The notes: generated by a model from the letters alone, not told the origin. A DNA stretch of 64,000 nucleotides from Meghimatium bilineatum (GCA_034231615.1 CM067312.1:2087001-2151000); one strand, 5' to 3'. Counted from the first letter of the stretch, positions 11,996 to 22,871 are shown. Numbers and translations: made by a program.

Positions 11996-12604
11996 TTTGT
12001 TAGTCGTCGGATCTTCATCACTGCAAACTGGACACGTCCATCACACTTCTGCTGACAGTACCGGTCCTATGCTGGTTGATCATCATTCTTCTGCGCCCTC
12101 CAAAATGTTCACTACTAGCAACACCGCATTTATATCCCTGATCTTTAATCCTAGCCATGGAAAGGGAATCATCATCCACACTAGTCTCACTCTCGCGTGT
12201 TATATCTCTTAAGGAGTTCAAAACGTCAGTTCGATCCATTGCCCCATCGCCCTGTGCCACAATCGCGCACGATGCCAGTTGATCCGCTCTTTCATTGCCT
12301 CGAACGCCCACATGTCCCGGCACGAAAATAAATGTAACCACTTTCAAGCTCGCCTTTCTCAAGGCCTCAATCCACTGTTCGCGAACCAGACCCACTTGTA
12401 CCTTCTTAATCATACTCATAGTCACTCAAGATGCAGATCTGAGTTGCCTTCTGTGAGCGTAGCCACTCAAATGCCTTGGTCACCGCCGTAGTCTCCATGG
12501 TCTGTAGTGACCGCAAAGGCCCTACTCCCCTCCTTGATAGTTTTACCTGCGCACTGAGCTGTAAAGGCCCAACCACTGCGAACATGCCTAATTACAGATC
12601 TATC
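11996..12604 (-). mobile_element. I/Nimb-like LINE 3' part, split by a later LINE
   Basis: On the minus strand the RNase H end is clear: FIFVPGHVGVRGNERADQLA (about 12310), then a C-terminal region closing with WTCPVCSDEDPTTN just before 11996. The same closing motif is seen in the copy at 38916, where it runs into an (AACT)n tail. Its RNase H start, read IIYTDRSVI, is found on the other side of the insertion, at 14883-14935, which shows that this element was the target of the LINE at 12605-14882. Confidence 0.85.
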
Positions 12605-13013
12605 TATCTATCCTATCTTATCTATCCTATCTTATCTATCCTATCTTATCTATCCTATCGTATCTATCCTATCGTATCTATCCTATCGTATCTATCCTAT
12701 CGTATCTATCCTATCTAATCTATCCTATCTAATCTATCCTATCTAATCTATCTATCTAATCTAATCAATCTAATCTAATCTATCTAATCTAATCTATCTA
12801 ATCTAATCTATCTAATCTAATCTAATCTAATCTAATCTAATCTAAATAATCTAATCTATATAATCTAATCTAATCTAATCTAATCTATCCTAATCTATCT
12901 ATCTCATCTATCTAATCTATCAATCTATCCATCTATCCATCTATCCATCAATCCATCCATCCATCCATCCATCCATCAATCCATCCATCCATCTATCTAT
13001 CTATCTATACGCT
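12601..13013. repeat. Expanded (GATA)-type 3' tail of the LINE
   Basis: About 410 bp of TATC, CTATC, CTAAT, ATCC variants, in blocks of changing motif. Its position between the target duplication and the last LINE bases, and the same short (AGAT) tail on the sister copy at 49680-49695, show that it began as the LINE's own tail and then expanded and diverged. Confidence 0.88.
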
Positions 13014-14882
13014 TGTCCCTTGTTTGCCTTGCAGCGTCAGGGGTGGAAGAGTTCTCTGGAGATGGCCTTCTTGTGCGCTGTTTGTAAGCTTGTTCCTGTG
13101 GCTTCTTTGATTTCTGTGATCCATCTTTTACATGGTCTGCCTCTGGCTTTATAACCGTTATGTCTATGTGTCATGGCCATTTGTGGCATGCTATATGTCG
13201 GTAGTCTGGAAGCGTGTGAAAACTACTTGATCTGCTGTCTTTTGATGTGTTCCAATACTGGTATTGTTTTGGTTATCTGTCTGATGTTATCGTTTCTAAT
13301 TCTATCTCTTAATGACACTCCGAGTATTCTTCGTAGACATGCCATTTCTGTTGTCACTATTTTTCTTTTGTCTTGTGCTGTCATTGTCCAGGTTTGGCAC
13401 TGGTAGCATAGTGATGGAATAATAATAGTCTTGTATAATGCAACTTTAGTGTCTATGTTTACATTTTTGTTCTTGAAAATACGTGTCATCTGTCCTAGGA
13501 TCTGGTATGTTTTGTTGCATCTATTTTGTATCTCTTTACTGGTTTTCCCTTCACTCGATATAATGCTTCCCAAGTAAGTGAACTCATTTACTTGTTTAAG
13601 GTGTTTATCATCGATGGAGATAGTGATATTTCTTTATTTCTTTGCTATTGCCATTATTTCAGTCTTTTCAATATTAATCTTCATGTTGAATTTTTGACAT
13701 GTTATGTGGAGTTTGTTCATATGGTCTTGCAATTGTTCTTCTGATGTCGCTATAAGTACTTGGTCGTCTGCAAAGAGTAGTTCGTTCAATTTGTCTTTTA
13801 TGTTATCTTCTTCGTTGGTACTTGTTAGTTTACAGATGTGGTCGATATATGTTATAAAATGTAGAGGGGATAGGACACACCCCTGGCGAACTCCTGATTG
13901 AATTTGGAACTCTTTGGACACACATGTTTGGTATGGCTCTTGCGTCTGTTATTTTCCTTCTATTGGCTCTTCTTGTTACTATAAAGTCTATCTGGCTTTT
14001 GCAGTCTAAATTGTTCCACTTGTACCAGGTGTGAACTTGGGATTCTCTGTGCTTGAAAAATGTGTTAGTTATAAATAAGTTATTCTGGATGCACATTTCA
14101 ATTAATCTGTAGCCGTTGTCATTTATCTTGTTTATTTTATCTCCGAATGGTCCAATGTACTCATCTATACCGTATCTTTCTGGTCCCAAGTGGGAGTTAA
14201 AGTCTCCAAGTACAAATACGTTTTCTTCTGTGTTATTCTTGTTTATTATACCATTTACGATTTCAAAAAATTCTTCCCTTTCCGTTTCGTTGTTGTGTGC
14301 ATTGCAGGGTGCGTATGCTTGAATGAATGTTGTGTTCTCGTTGTCTATTGTTACTGTTATCACTATCAGCCTTTCGCTAACAAAGGTCACGTTAATGACA
14401 TGTTTGGACAGCGCGGGGTCAAGGAGGAAAGCTGCACCATGTTTAGGTTTCGCATTCTTGTGTACACCACAGTATATTAATGTGTAGTCCTTGTGTAGTT
14501 TTTTGTTTCCTTGGCCTTTTATTCGTGTGTCTGCTAACCCTAGTAGTATCATCTTTCATTTTTCCATCTCTTCTATTAGATCTACAGCTTTATTTTTTAA
14601 TCCGCAGATATTAATGGTTCCAAATCTGATCGTGTTACGTTTAGTCGTCTCCTGAGCACTCTTCATTTTTCTATGAGCAGTGTGTTTCGTCGCTGTTGAT
14701 TTGTTAGATCTGTCACAGCGTTGTTTCAGAGTTTATAAATGTTTACACCGTGTTCTAATCTATCACATTCACATGTAGAAATCACATATTCCATCAGAAT
14801 TACACTGAAACACCGAAAACTATTATCCGGTCTAGAGGCTGGCCGAAAGATATCCAACGTGCCCGCCATCTTGACCGGAACC
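12605..14882 (-). mobile_element. LINE (endonuclease plus RT) inserted with 14-bp target duplication
   Basis: Direct repeats ATTACAGATCTATC at 12591-12604 and 14883-14896 bound this 2278-bp insertion. On the minus strand it runs: 5' leader, endonuclease domain from 14552 (GLADTRIKGQGN, FIQAYAPCN, VFVLGDFNSHLG, QIDFIVTRR), RT palm from about 13920 (SGVRQGCVLSPL, ELLFADDQVLIAT), thumb (TWTMTAQDKRKIVTTEMACL at about 13390), then the end ...CKANKGQ-like and a GATA tail. Endonuclease runs straight into the late palm at about 13925, so roughly the first half of the RT gene is deleted inside this copy. The clade is not certain (RTE-like or a related endonuclease LINE). Confidence 0.88.
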
Positions 14883-14935
14883 ATTACAGATCTATCAGTG
14901 TATATAATCAGTGATTGAGTGTTATTGATAATAGG

Positions 14936-15440
14936 TTATGAAACGGAGTCATTGTTCTCCGAGGTCAGTGTTGTCCGACTTCAATGTTGTCCTGGTGATC
15001 CTCTGTGTATTTTGGTCCATCCAACAATCCTCGAAATGTATGAATACTTCATACTTCCTTCTTCTGCAATTATTTCTTCTGACGTGTTTTATTCTGCTAA
15101 GTAGTATTTTGAGCATCACTTTACTGGGGTGTGTTATAAGGCTAATTGTTCTGTAATTTGTACACACTTTCAAATTTCCTTTCTTGGGAATTGGTATTAT
15201 TAGTGATTGTGTCCACTCAGTGGGCCATTGTTTTGTGTTCCATATATTTTGGCATATTTTGGTCATAATATTTACCACATTAATGCCCCCGTATTTCAAC
15301 AATTCTGCTGGAATGTTGTCTACACCAGGTGACGTCCCTCCTTTCAATGTTCGTATGGCCTCTTTTATTTCATCTACTAGAATTTCTGCATTTTCTATTT
15401 CTCTGTCGTTTAGTTCAGAATCCCTCTATAGTGCATCTTT
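14936..15440 (-). mobile_element. LINE RT N-terminal fragment
   Basis: Minus-strand frame from 15430 downward gives the finger region of an RT: ILVDEIKEAIRTLKGGTSPG, DNIPAELLKYGG, IPIPKKGNLKVCTNYRTISL and SKVMLKILLSR. It ends abruptly at about 14936 before any catalytic aspartates. The family looks the same as the LINE at 12605-14882, but this piece is a separate fragment lying in the 5' flank of the split Nimb-like element. Confidence 0.8.
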
Positions 15441-15768
15441 TTGAAACAGATTCCCTCTATAACAACACTTTTCACAATTTCCCATTATATTTATTATTTA
15501 TTGTTTTCAACTGTATATAGCACATTTCTGTTATTACATACATATTTTGTGGGTGCAGACCAAGTTGTTATAATGGGATTCATATTTTGTGGGTCGTTGT
15601 TATAATGGGATTTATATTTTGTCGGTCCGAACCAAGTTGTTATAATGGGATTCATATTTTGTGGGTCGTTGTTATAATGGGATTCATATTTTGTCGGTCC
15701 GAACCAAGTTGTTATAATGGGATTCATATTTTGTCGGTCCGAACCAAGTTGTTATAATGGGATTTGTC
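15418..15768. mobile_element. Pogo-like MITE with its end amplified into a 40-bp array
   Basis: The segment CCTCTATAGTGCATC ... CTCTATAACAACACTTTTCA ... TTCTGTTATTACATACA ... CCAAGTTGTTATAATGGGATTC matches the copy at 30709-30894 almost base for base. From 15545 to 15768 the terminal piece (AACCAAGTTGTTATAATGGG plus ATTCATATTTTGTCGGTCCG) is repeated about seven times with 30-bp and 40-bp unit forms. The copy at 30709 has only one such end. Confidence 0.7.
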
Positions 15769-16572
15769 TGGTGCAGCTGTGTACATCATGGAAAAAAATA
15801 CTAAAAAGACAGTGTCAATCCGGTCTAGACCAGAAGATATCAGCACTAAAACCTCACTATAAAATCTTCATTCTTATGTACTAGATTTTTACCATGGGAA
15901 AAAGGTCAAGGGCCCCCCAAAATAAAATACTTTAATCAGTTGCCTCTCAGTAGAATATACTAGTGAGACAGAACAGACAGACTAACAACAAATACCTCGA
16001 ATCTAGCATATGCAGCGATGTAAAATGCAAAGCAGAGTTAAGGCTGGAGATGGCTTTAGCTTTCAAGGTTAAACTTAATGATTCCGGCCGGAATATTTTT
16101 AGCGTTTAAACGTAATTAAATTTTGTTCGATTATTTTTGTGTTCACATGTATCACGGATACAAGAAATAGCACTTCTAAATATATTTACATTATAATGTA
16201 ATATATATATTTCGAAACAGAAATGGACAGAGAATGTGATTATCACAAAATCATTTCGAAAAAAAATTATGTTAATATATAAAAATTAATTTAGACAGAA
16301 AAGAAAATGTGTAAATGACAAATAAATATTATTTTAGACATGATATTTGACCTTACCGCATATTTTTAATCAATAAATTCCACTCAAACTGTATCATTTC
16401 TGTAGATAATCCAATTACGAACACAATAATGTATAATATATATGCATAGTGCGTCAAAAATGTATTATTTAGAAAGAATTTCGACATCTATCAAAACCAG
16501 TAGACATAACTTTACACGAAACTCAAATAAAAATATGGCTAATTTTTCTTACAAAATGGCGTAAATTTGCAA
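15769..16572. other. AT-rich sequence, no recognised features
   Basis: No exon, repeat or element was recognised. Position 16559-16572 (CGTAAATTTGCAAA) is the left target duplication of the Penelope-like element. Confidence 0.5.
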
Positions 16573-16968
16573 ATCAATAGAAGGTGGTACTGCTAGTAGA
16601 ACATAATGGAAAATAATACTCACGTGTAAAACAGGTAATGAAGTCCTACTGAATGATGACTAAAACACTACACACTATCACTAACGGATGTAAATATGGT
16701 ACATATAACAAAACAATACACAGAATATAATCAACAGATGACAATACACAGGACAAAGTCGACGTTTCGGGAGATAGGCCTTTTTCAAGATACGGACATA
16801 ACATACAAACATAAAAAAACCACAAGTAAAAATGAATGCTTATCCGAGTGAAATGTGGTACTAAGATAGATACCGGAAGCATACGAACAGGAAGTACACA
16901 AAGACGATAATACAGGTGGAACGAGAGGAACAAAACGATGACGTAACAAAGACCAATACGACCGAGAA

Positions 16969-18657
16969 CTAAGTGAAAGAGTGGTCGGAATTGAGTCCAA
17001 ATGGCTTGATGGTACCCAACTCGAAAATGAGACGATTTTCGAGGGCGTACCTAGATTTATCATCGGTGGTGCAGGATCTGATGGCAGTGACCTGAATGTC
17101 AAGGACACCACGGTGGCCATCGCCGTTGAAGTGATTGGCCACAGGAGTGGGTGTTCTGTGTTTGATAGCATGCAAGTGGTTGCAGAAGCGGTCGCTCAGT
17201 CTAAGGCCAGTCTCACCGATATATTGCTTACCACAGCGTTTACATATGATCACGTAAATAACATTACGGTATTCACATGTAAAGGCTTCATCGATGGAGA
17301 AACTGGCCTTGGGGAATGAGATGGAGCGCATCTGAACCACATAAGGACATGTGAAACAACGACCGCGTGAGCACCGCACAGTACCAAAATGGTCAGGTGC
17401 AGAGGACCTGAGGTGGCTGTGGACCAAGATGTCCTTCAGATTTTTGTCGCGCCTAAAGGCCACCAGAGGTAATTTGTGGAAAGCGTCACGGGTGTCAGAA
17501 TCAGACTGGAGAAGGGAATAATATTTAAGTAGAATACGACGGACAGTCGAGTTATGGGGATGGAAGGTAAGAACCAGTTTAACCCTATCAGAGGAGGAGG
17601 AAGAACCCTGGGAATTATTCAAGGTATCAAGGCGAGATAGCTGGCGTACACGGAGCCAAGCCAATGAAAGAATGCTGTCAGGGAAGGAGCGTCTACGAAA
17701 GAACTCAATCATCTCAGAGGATTTGTCGAGAAAATCGTCGTCATCGCTACATAAGCGACGAAGGCGAAGAAGCTGTGAGTAAGGTAGAGAGTTACGACAG
17801 GCGGGAGGATGAGAAGAAGTGTAGAGCAGAAAGCCATGTGCATCACTGGGTTTGTGGTAGACTGATGTGCTGAGGTATAGGTGATGAATGGTGACAATGA
17901 TGTCCAGGAAATGGACAGAGGTGGTGGAAATGGTAAATGTGAATTTAATAGCGGGGTTGAAATTGTTGATGAAGTTGATGAAGCGAGACAGTTCTGCTTC
18001 TGTCATGTCAGTAATGCCTATCCCATCATCAATGTATTTGTGGAAAAGAGATGGGAATGGGCCATCGTAGGTAGACCAAACTAGATGTTCTAGATGTCCC
18101 ATGAAAAGACAGGCATAGCTAGGCCCCATCTTAGTGCCCATGGCCACACCACTGATCTGATCGAAGAAATGTCCGTCGAATTCAAAAGAGTTGAGTGTGA
18201 GCACCAGTTCAGCAAGGCGGATAAAGGTGGGAGTAGATACAGAAGGATGCGGACTCTTGTCCAGAAAGAATTGCAACGCCCTAAGACCATCGGCATGTGG
18301 TATAGACGTGTACAGAGAGCAAACATCAAGCAAGAACAGACGATAGGTGAGATCAGAAGACAAATGCACAGAAGAAAAAATAGTGAGAGCATGCTTGGTG
18401 TCTTTCAAGAATGAGGGCAGTGCCTCGACTAAGGGCTGCAAAATACTGTCGAGGAAATCAGAGATGCGCTCTGTAGGACAAGAGCAAGCTGAGACAATAG
18501 GTCTGCCGGGATTCAATTCCTTGTGTATTTTGGGCAGCATATAGAAGACAGGTCTGCCTAAACAGCAATATATCGGTGAGACTGGCCTTAGACTGAGCGA
18601 CCGCTTCTGCAACCACTTGCATACTATCAAACACAGAACACCCACTCCTGTGGCCAA
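16969..18657 (-). CDS. Penelope-like reverse transcriptase with GIY-YIG endonuclease
   Basis: An uninterrupted frame of 562 codons. Its first 30 or so residues come from the inverted copy and are not part of the gene; the genuine protein starts at about GRPVFYMLPKIHKELNPGRP. RT motifs follow in order: LLDVCSLYTSIPH, GVAMGTKMGPSYACLFMG, the catalytic KYIDDGIGI, and FLDIIVTIH. A linker contains a CXC...C cluster (CSRGRCFTC), and the C-terminal GIY-YIG nuclease shows VIYVIICKRCGKQYIGETG, the RFCNHLHAIK arginine helix and HFNGDGH. The N-terminal part of a full Penelope RT is absent. Penelope-like RTs use a telomerase-like mechanism and the GIY-YIG domain nicks the target. Frame integrity indicates recent activity of the family, though this copy is 5'-truncated. 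Confidence 0.9.
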   Translation of the reverse strand: MATGVGVLCLIVCKWLQKRSLSLRPVSPIYCCLGRPVFYMLPKIHKELNPGRPIVSACSCPTERISDFLDSILQPLVEALPSFLKDTKHALTIFSSVHLSSDLTYRLFLLDVCSLYTSIPHADGLRALQFFLDKSPHPSVSTPTFIRLAELVLTLNSFEFDGHFFDQISGVAMGTKMGPSYACLFMGHLEHLVWSTYDGPFPSLFHKYIDDGIGITDMTEAELSRFINFINNFNPAIKFTFTISTTSVHFLDIIVTIHHLYLSTSVYHKPSDAHGFLLYTSSHPPACRNSLPYSQLLRLRRLCSDDDDFLDKSSEMIEFFRRRSFPDSILSLAWLRVRQLSRLDTLNNSQGSSSSSDRVKLVLTFHPHNSTVRRILLKYYSLLQSDSDTRDAFHKLPLVAFRRDKNLKDILVHSHLRSSAPDHFGTVRCSRGRCFTCPYVVQMRSISFPKASFSIDEAFTCEYRNVIYVIICKRCGKQYIGETGLRLSDRFCNHLHAIKHRTPTPVANHFNGDGHRGVLDIQVTAIRSCTTDDKSRYALENRLIFELGTIKPFGLNSDHSFT

Positions 18658-19169
18658 TCACTTCAACGGCGATGGCCACCGTGGTGTCCTTGACATTCAG
18701 GTCACTGCCATCAGATCCTGCACCACCGATGATAGATCTAGGTAGGCCCTCTAAAATCGTCTCATTTTCGAGTTGGGTACCATCAAGCCATTTGGACTCA
18801 ATTCCGACCACTCTTTCACTTAGTTCTCGGTCGTATTGGTCTTTGTTACGTCATCGTTTTGTTCCTCTCGTTCCACCTGTATTATCGTCTTTGTGTACTT
18901 CCTGTTCGTATGCTTCCGGTATCTATCTTAGTACCACATTTCACTCGAATAAGCATTCATTTTTACTTGTAGTTTTTTTATGTTTGTATGTTATGTCCGT
19001 ATCTTGAAAAAGGCCTATTGGTCCGAAACGTCGACTTTGTCCTGTGTATTGTCATCTGTTGATTATATTCTGTGTTTTGTTTTGTTATATGTACCATATT
19101 TACATCCGTTAGTGATAGTGTGTAGTGTTTCAGTCATCATTCAGTAGGACTTCATTACCTGTTTTACAC
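18566..19169 (+). repeat. Inverted terminal copy of the Penelope-like element
   Basis: Plus-strand copy of the GIY-YIG C-terminal half (QYIGETGLRLSDRFCNHLHT, then HFNGDGHRGVLDIQ) and of the 3' non-coding region down to TTACCTGTTTTACACG. Paired with 16620-17238 it forms an inverted repeat of about 600 bp around a 1.3-kb centre. Confidence 0.92.
19003..19035 (+). ncRNA. Hammerhead-like motif, degenerate (Penelope 3' region)
   Basis: CTTGAAAA-AGGCC-TATT-GGTCC-GAAACGTC has the layout of the small type I hammerhead ribozymes known from Penelope-like elements: a CUGAUGA-like box, stem II (GGCC/GGTC), GAAA, and a cleavage-site-like CGTC. The first box is altered, so catalytic activity is unlikely. 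The minus-strand mirror lies at 16758-16789. Confidence 0.5.
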
Positions 19170-19599
19170 GTAAATTTGCAAACACGATGCTAGAAGCATT
19201 TGCCAGATTGGATTTCATAATAAATGAGACCAAAGTAAATAAAATAGTTATTATTTTACGAAAACAAGTAAATTGGAAAATATATATGAAACATGTAAGG
19301 AAAAATGGCGTCACAGACCCCTAATATCAAAACTTATCAATAACTTAACAAAATTGATATCAATACACATAAAAATCATGCAAGAAGTAATGTGGACATA
19401 TTACACTTGATTTTAGTCACATTCTTATGTTGATATAAATACCGAAAAAAAACACATGAATGTCATTGGAGTATGACTTCTAGAAGTTTTTTCGGCCAGA
19501 AAACATAAGGTTTACTGACTTGTATAAGTCTCCCCGTCTGGAATCAGTGAATTTGGAAATGTAAGATCAGGGTTAGAGTGAAAATCAAATGTTAGGCTT

Positions 19600-19975
19600 A
19601 TAACTCACGAGTGCTTTCTGTTGTGCTGTACTGTTGTGAGAGTTGGCAACTCACTGCAGACATAGAGAGAGTTACAGGCCTTTGAATACAAATGTTACAG
19701 ATAAATTCTACGAATCTCCTATAGAGAGCAGAAGACAAATGTTACAGATGAATTCTATGAATCTCTTATAGAGAACAGAAGACAAATGTGTACGTCTACG
19801 TAAGAAATAAAATAGAGATGAATACAGCTCCACAAGAACCACTGCTGTCAATTGTGAAACGATGAAAACTTGCATGGTCTGAACATGTTTGCAGACATGA
19901 TTCCTTGTGAAAAATGATACTACAGGAAACAAAGTTGGAAGAAGCAAGAACTAGATCCTACACTCATAAAAAAGG
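19600..19975 (+). mobile_element. RTE-like LINE C-terminal fragment
   Basis: Plus-strand readable pieces RVGNSLQT, RELQAFEYKCYR-ILRISY, TNVYVYVRK and KLAW-EHVCRHDSL match the C-terminal region of RTE-type LINE ORFs. A 50-bp internal duplication (AAATGTTACAGATRAATTCT) is visible at 19690-19790. It stops within about 10 bases of the 5' splice site of the ACSF2-like exon at 19981-20122, so it lies just inside that intron. Confidence 0.7.
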
Positions 19976-19980
19976 CTGAC

Positions 19981-20122
19981 CTGTACATCCTTAATTTTGG
20001 GATATTTGTAGAGCACCTGCTCAATCTCCAATGGGTAGATGTTCTCTCCCACTCGAATCAACATGTCTTTGATCCTTCCCACAATGCTGCAATACCCATC
20101 AGCAGACATGACAGCCAAATCT
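19981..20122 (-). CDS. ACSF2: Acyl-CoA synthetase (ACSF2-like) exon, C-terminal hinge region
   Basis: Minus-strand acceptor TTGACATTGCAG at 20123-20134, exon of 142 bp, donor CAG|GTCAGC. With two bases from the exon at 30446 it reads [21 protein letters not shown] then [20 protein letters not shown] and PKIKDVQ. This covers the A8 hinge of the ANL superfamily: the GD start, the GR-KDM loop whose aspartate and lysine mark the domain hinge, and the R-GENIYP-EIE motif. Human ACSF2, a mitochondrial medium-chain acyl-CoA synthetase, has nearly the same order (VGRSKDMIIRGGENIYP). The enzyme activates fatty acids to acyl-CoA with ATP. The next downstream exon (final 60-70 residues) was not found, so the gene may end in unread sequence to the left or be a decayed copy; the three exons seen have no damage. 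Confidence 0.88.
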
Positions 20123-20265
20123 CTGCAATGTCAAGGTTGACATTTCTATCAAGACAACTGTAAACAAACAATTTAAAGTCTCCTTGGCTTTCTAAAGATT
20201 ATAAGATTATTTCTATTTCTAAAGATTATGAGATTATTTCTTTTGATGGAAACATTGCAAATGAA

Positions 20266-21895
20266 TGTTCTCATCATCATTAAGTGCCGTCTCCGCAACA
20301 AAGGTTGGCTGCAACGGATCTCCAACATCCCCTGTCTCTTGTCTTGGTGGTTCATTCTGCTAGACTGCAATCTCTCCATCGTGTGATGTTACTCTCCCAC
20401 TTGTATGTCTGCCTACCTCTTGCTTGCCTCCCTTTGACTTTACCCTCAAGTAAGGTCTTCAATAGGGTGTCATGTCTTTTAATGTGACCACAATATTTTA
20501 TTTGCCTGATCTTTATTTCTCTTAGTAGTTCTTTCTTCATATTAAGTGTCTTTAGCACCTATTTATTTGTTTTCTTCTCTTTCCATGATGTTCTCCCTAT
20601 TCTTCTATATACCCACATCTCAAAGGCATCCATTCTGTCTTCTAATTGTTTATTTAATGTCCATGTTTCTGAGCCATACATTACAATAGAGTAGATATAG
20701 CATTTTATAATACTCATTTTTAACTTGTTTGTAATTTGTTTAGATGTTAATAATTTCCTCATGTCATTGAAGGTACTTTTAGCCATTCCTATTCTCCTTT
20801 TAACTTCTGTTTCACATCTGCCATCATTTGTGACTATGTGCCCAAGATATTGATAATGCTTTACTTGTTGTAGTTTCTCTCCATGTATGTTTATGTTTAG
20901 CTAATGTTCTTCTTTGTCTTTGGTGATTATCATGGTTTTTGGGTTATTTTTTTATATCTTTATCCAGCCCATATTCATTACTTGATTTATTGACTTGATC
21001 TATTAGTCTTTGTAGTTCATGTTCACTTTCTGCTAAAAGAACATTGTCATCTGCATATCTAAGGTTGTTTATTATTTTCCCATTGATCTTGAGTCCTGGC
21101 ATTTCTTCTTTATTTTAAAGATATTCTCTGTGTAGATATTAAATAGACTTGGTGATAAAATGCATCCTTGTCTTACCCTTCTTCATATTTCTATGCATGA
21201 CGAGTAGCTGTTTTGACATCTTATTGATGCAGTTTGTTCCCAATATATATTTCTAATTATTCTGATGTCTTCTCCATCTATGCATATTTCTTGAAGACAT
21301 TTGATTAATTTTTCATGTTGGACTCTGTCAAAGGCCTTGCTGTAGTCTATGAAGCAAATATAGATACTTTTTTGAACTTCTATATATTTATCTATCACTA
21401 GCCGGATACTCAATATAGCTTCTCTGGTTCCTTTGTTTTTTTCCTAAAACCGAATTGTTCTTCACCGACCTCCGTGTCTATCTTGTTCTTAATTCTTTCA
21501 TGTATTATCTTGAGAAGTATTTTAGTTAGATGGCTCATTAGACTTATTGTTCTATATTCGGTACAGTCCACAGCCCTGTGCTTCTTAGGTAGTGGTATGA
21601 ATATTGATGATGTTAGGTCTTTAGGTATATGGCTTGTTTCATATATATTATTGCAAAGTTCTGTGATAGTATCTACAGCAAACTTATTTAGAGTTTTTTA
21701 TTATGTCTGTTGTTATGTTGTCGGAGCCTGCAGCCTTTCCACATTTTATTGATTTTATCGCATGTTCTACTTCTGCTTTCAGTATTGCTGGTCCGTCGTT
21801 CTTGTGTATTATTGGTTTTTTGTTCCATTGGTCGTCAAACAGTTCTGTTACATAATCTTCCCATCTTGTAAGTACTTCTGTTTTATCAAATATTA
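20266..21895 (-). mobile_element. RTE-like LINE copy 1 (5'-truncated)
   Basis: Minus strand, from 21895 down: RT fingers (KAEVEHAIKSIKCGKAAGSDN-like), FIDYSKAFDRVQHEKL, then RQGCILSP-like palm, YADD region near 21050, KVKHYQYLG-like, MAKSTFNDMRKLL and YGSETWTLNKQLEDRMDAFE (20690), and the end KVKGRQARGRQTYKWESNI followed by CGDGT-like codons and a CATCAT-type (minus ATGATG) tail at 20266. Several frame changes. The endonuclease is missing. Same family, with the same 3' end, as 46336-47396 and 40455-40680. Confidence 0.88.
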
Positions 21896-21937
21896 TTTAT
21901 CTAGAATATACCAAAATATTTGAGGTTTCAAGAAGAA

Positions 21938-22050
21938 AACAAAATATGTGATATCTGTACAACAAAATATGTGATATCTGTACAACAAAACATGTGATAT
22001 TTGTACAACAAAACATGTAATATATGTACAACACAACATGTATTATCTCT
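21938..22050. repeat. 23-bp tandem repeat, 5 copies
   Basis: Units of AAAATATGTGATATCTGTACAAC and variants. Intron of the ACSF2-like gene. Confidence 0.9.
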
Positions 22051-22404
22051 ACAAAACGTGATATTGCAGTCAAGCTGCAAACCACAATACAACACATTCC
22101 ATTCTCTTGGCTGCATTCTGCTAACCATCAGAAGTTTGAGAATGAACACAAATATTCCCATGAAATCTGTTTTGGTGTACAACTGGACTTCTGGAAGAGA
22201 ATCAACCTGTTCATCTTCAGCATATTTTTAGATGTTATAAGATAGTTATAGTTTTTTTATTGATCACAGTTGCTGGAAAAATGTGGCAGAAGCCCGTGGT
22301 GCAGGGAGGTTGGTATTACGCACAGGTAAAGAATCGTTTGAAGCGATTTTTAGGAACAGACAAGAACACAAGACACAAACATGTAAAGCATGTTGCTCAC
22401 GATA

Positions 22405-22580
22405 CTGGTGAACTAAACCTCAGCACAATGTCGGTGAACTAAACCTCAACATGATGTCAGTGAACTAAACCTCAACACAATGTCGGTGAACTAAACCTCA
22501 ACATGATGTCAGTGAACTAAACCTCAACATGATGTCAGTGAACAAAACCTCAGCACAATGTCGGTGAACTATACCTGAGC
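22405..22580. repeat. 26-bp tandem repeat, about 7 copies
   Basis: Units of GTGAACTAAACCTCAACATG plus ATGTCA/CAATGTCG, mixing two variants. No coding content. Confidence 0.9.
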
Positions 22581-22871
22581 AAGAAAGTGAGCGAAAGGTA
22601 GTCTAACTTTACTGCTGAGCATTTCCTATACCTGGCCATGTGATGAGGTACAATTTCCTATACAAACCTATCTCAAGGAAACAGTTGAGGGTGGAAGAAG
22701 AATAGGGTGTTATAAAAAAGTAGGGATTGATAATATTAAGGACTGATCAGGATGAAGATTCTCCACACTGAAACAAATATCTGAGAACAGAGCGGCATGG
22801 CAGAATTTGTGTGCTGGTGTTTTATTGGTTTGATAATGGAGATACCTAAACCAAGATCACAGTCAAGATAA

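Larger units (their letters stand above)
16573..19169 (-). mobile_element. Penelope-like element with inverted terminal copy and target duplication
   Basis: The unit is flanked by CGTAAATTTGCAAA at 16559-16572 and again at 19170-19183. The main copy is on the minus strand (RT then GIY-YIG endonuclease, then 3' region). At its 5' end it is joined to an inverted partial copy of its own 3' half: 18566-19169 (+) mirrors 16620-17238 (-) closely, with only scattered base differences. Inverted or direct partial copies of this kind ('pseudo-LTRs') are known for Penelope-like elements. The left end carries about 45 bp more than the right one. The open main frame and close arm identity suggest a recent insertion. 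Confidence 0.9.

Noticed and set aside
16981-17319. Plus-strand frame opposite the Penelope GIY-YIG domain, and its mirror at 18458-18811
   Set aside because: Antisense shadows of the nuclease coding sequence.
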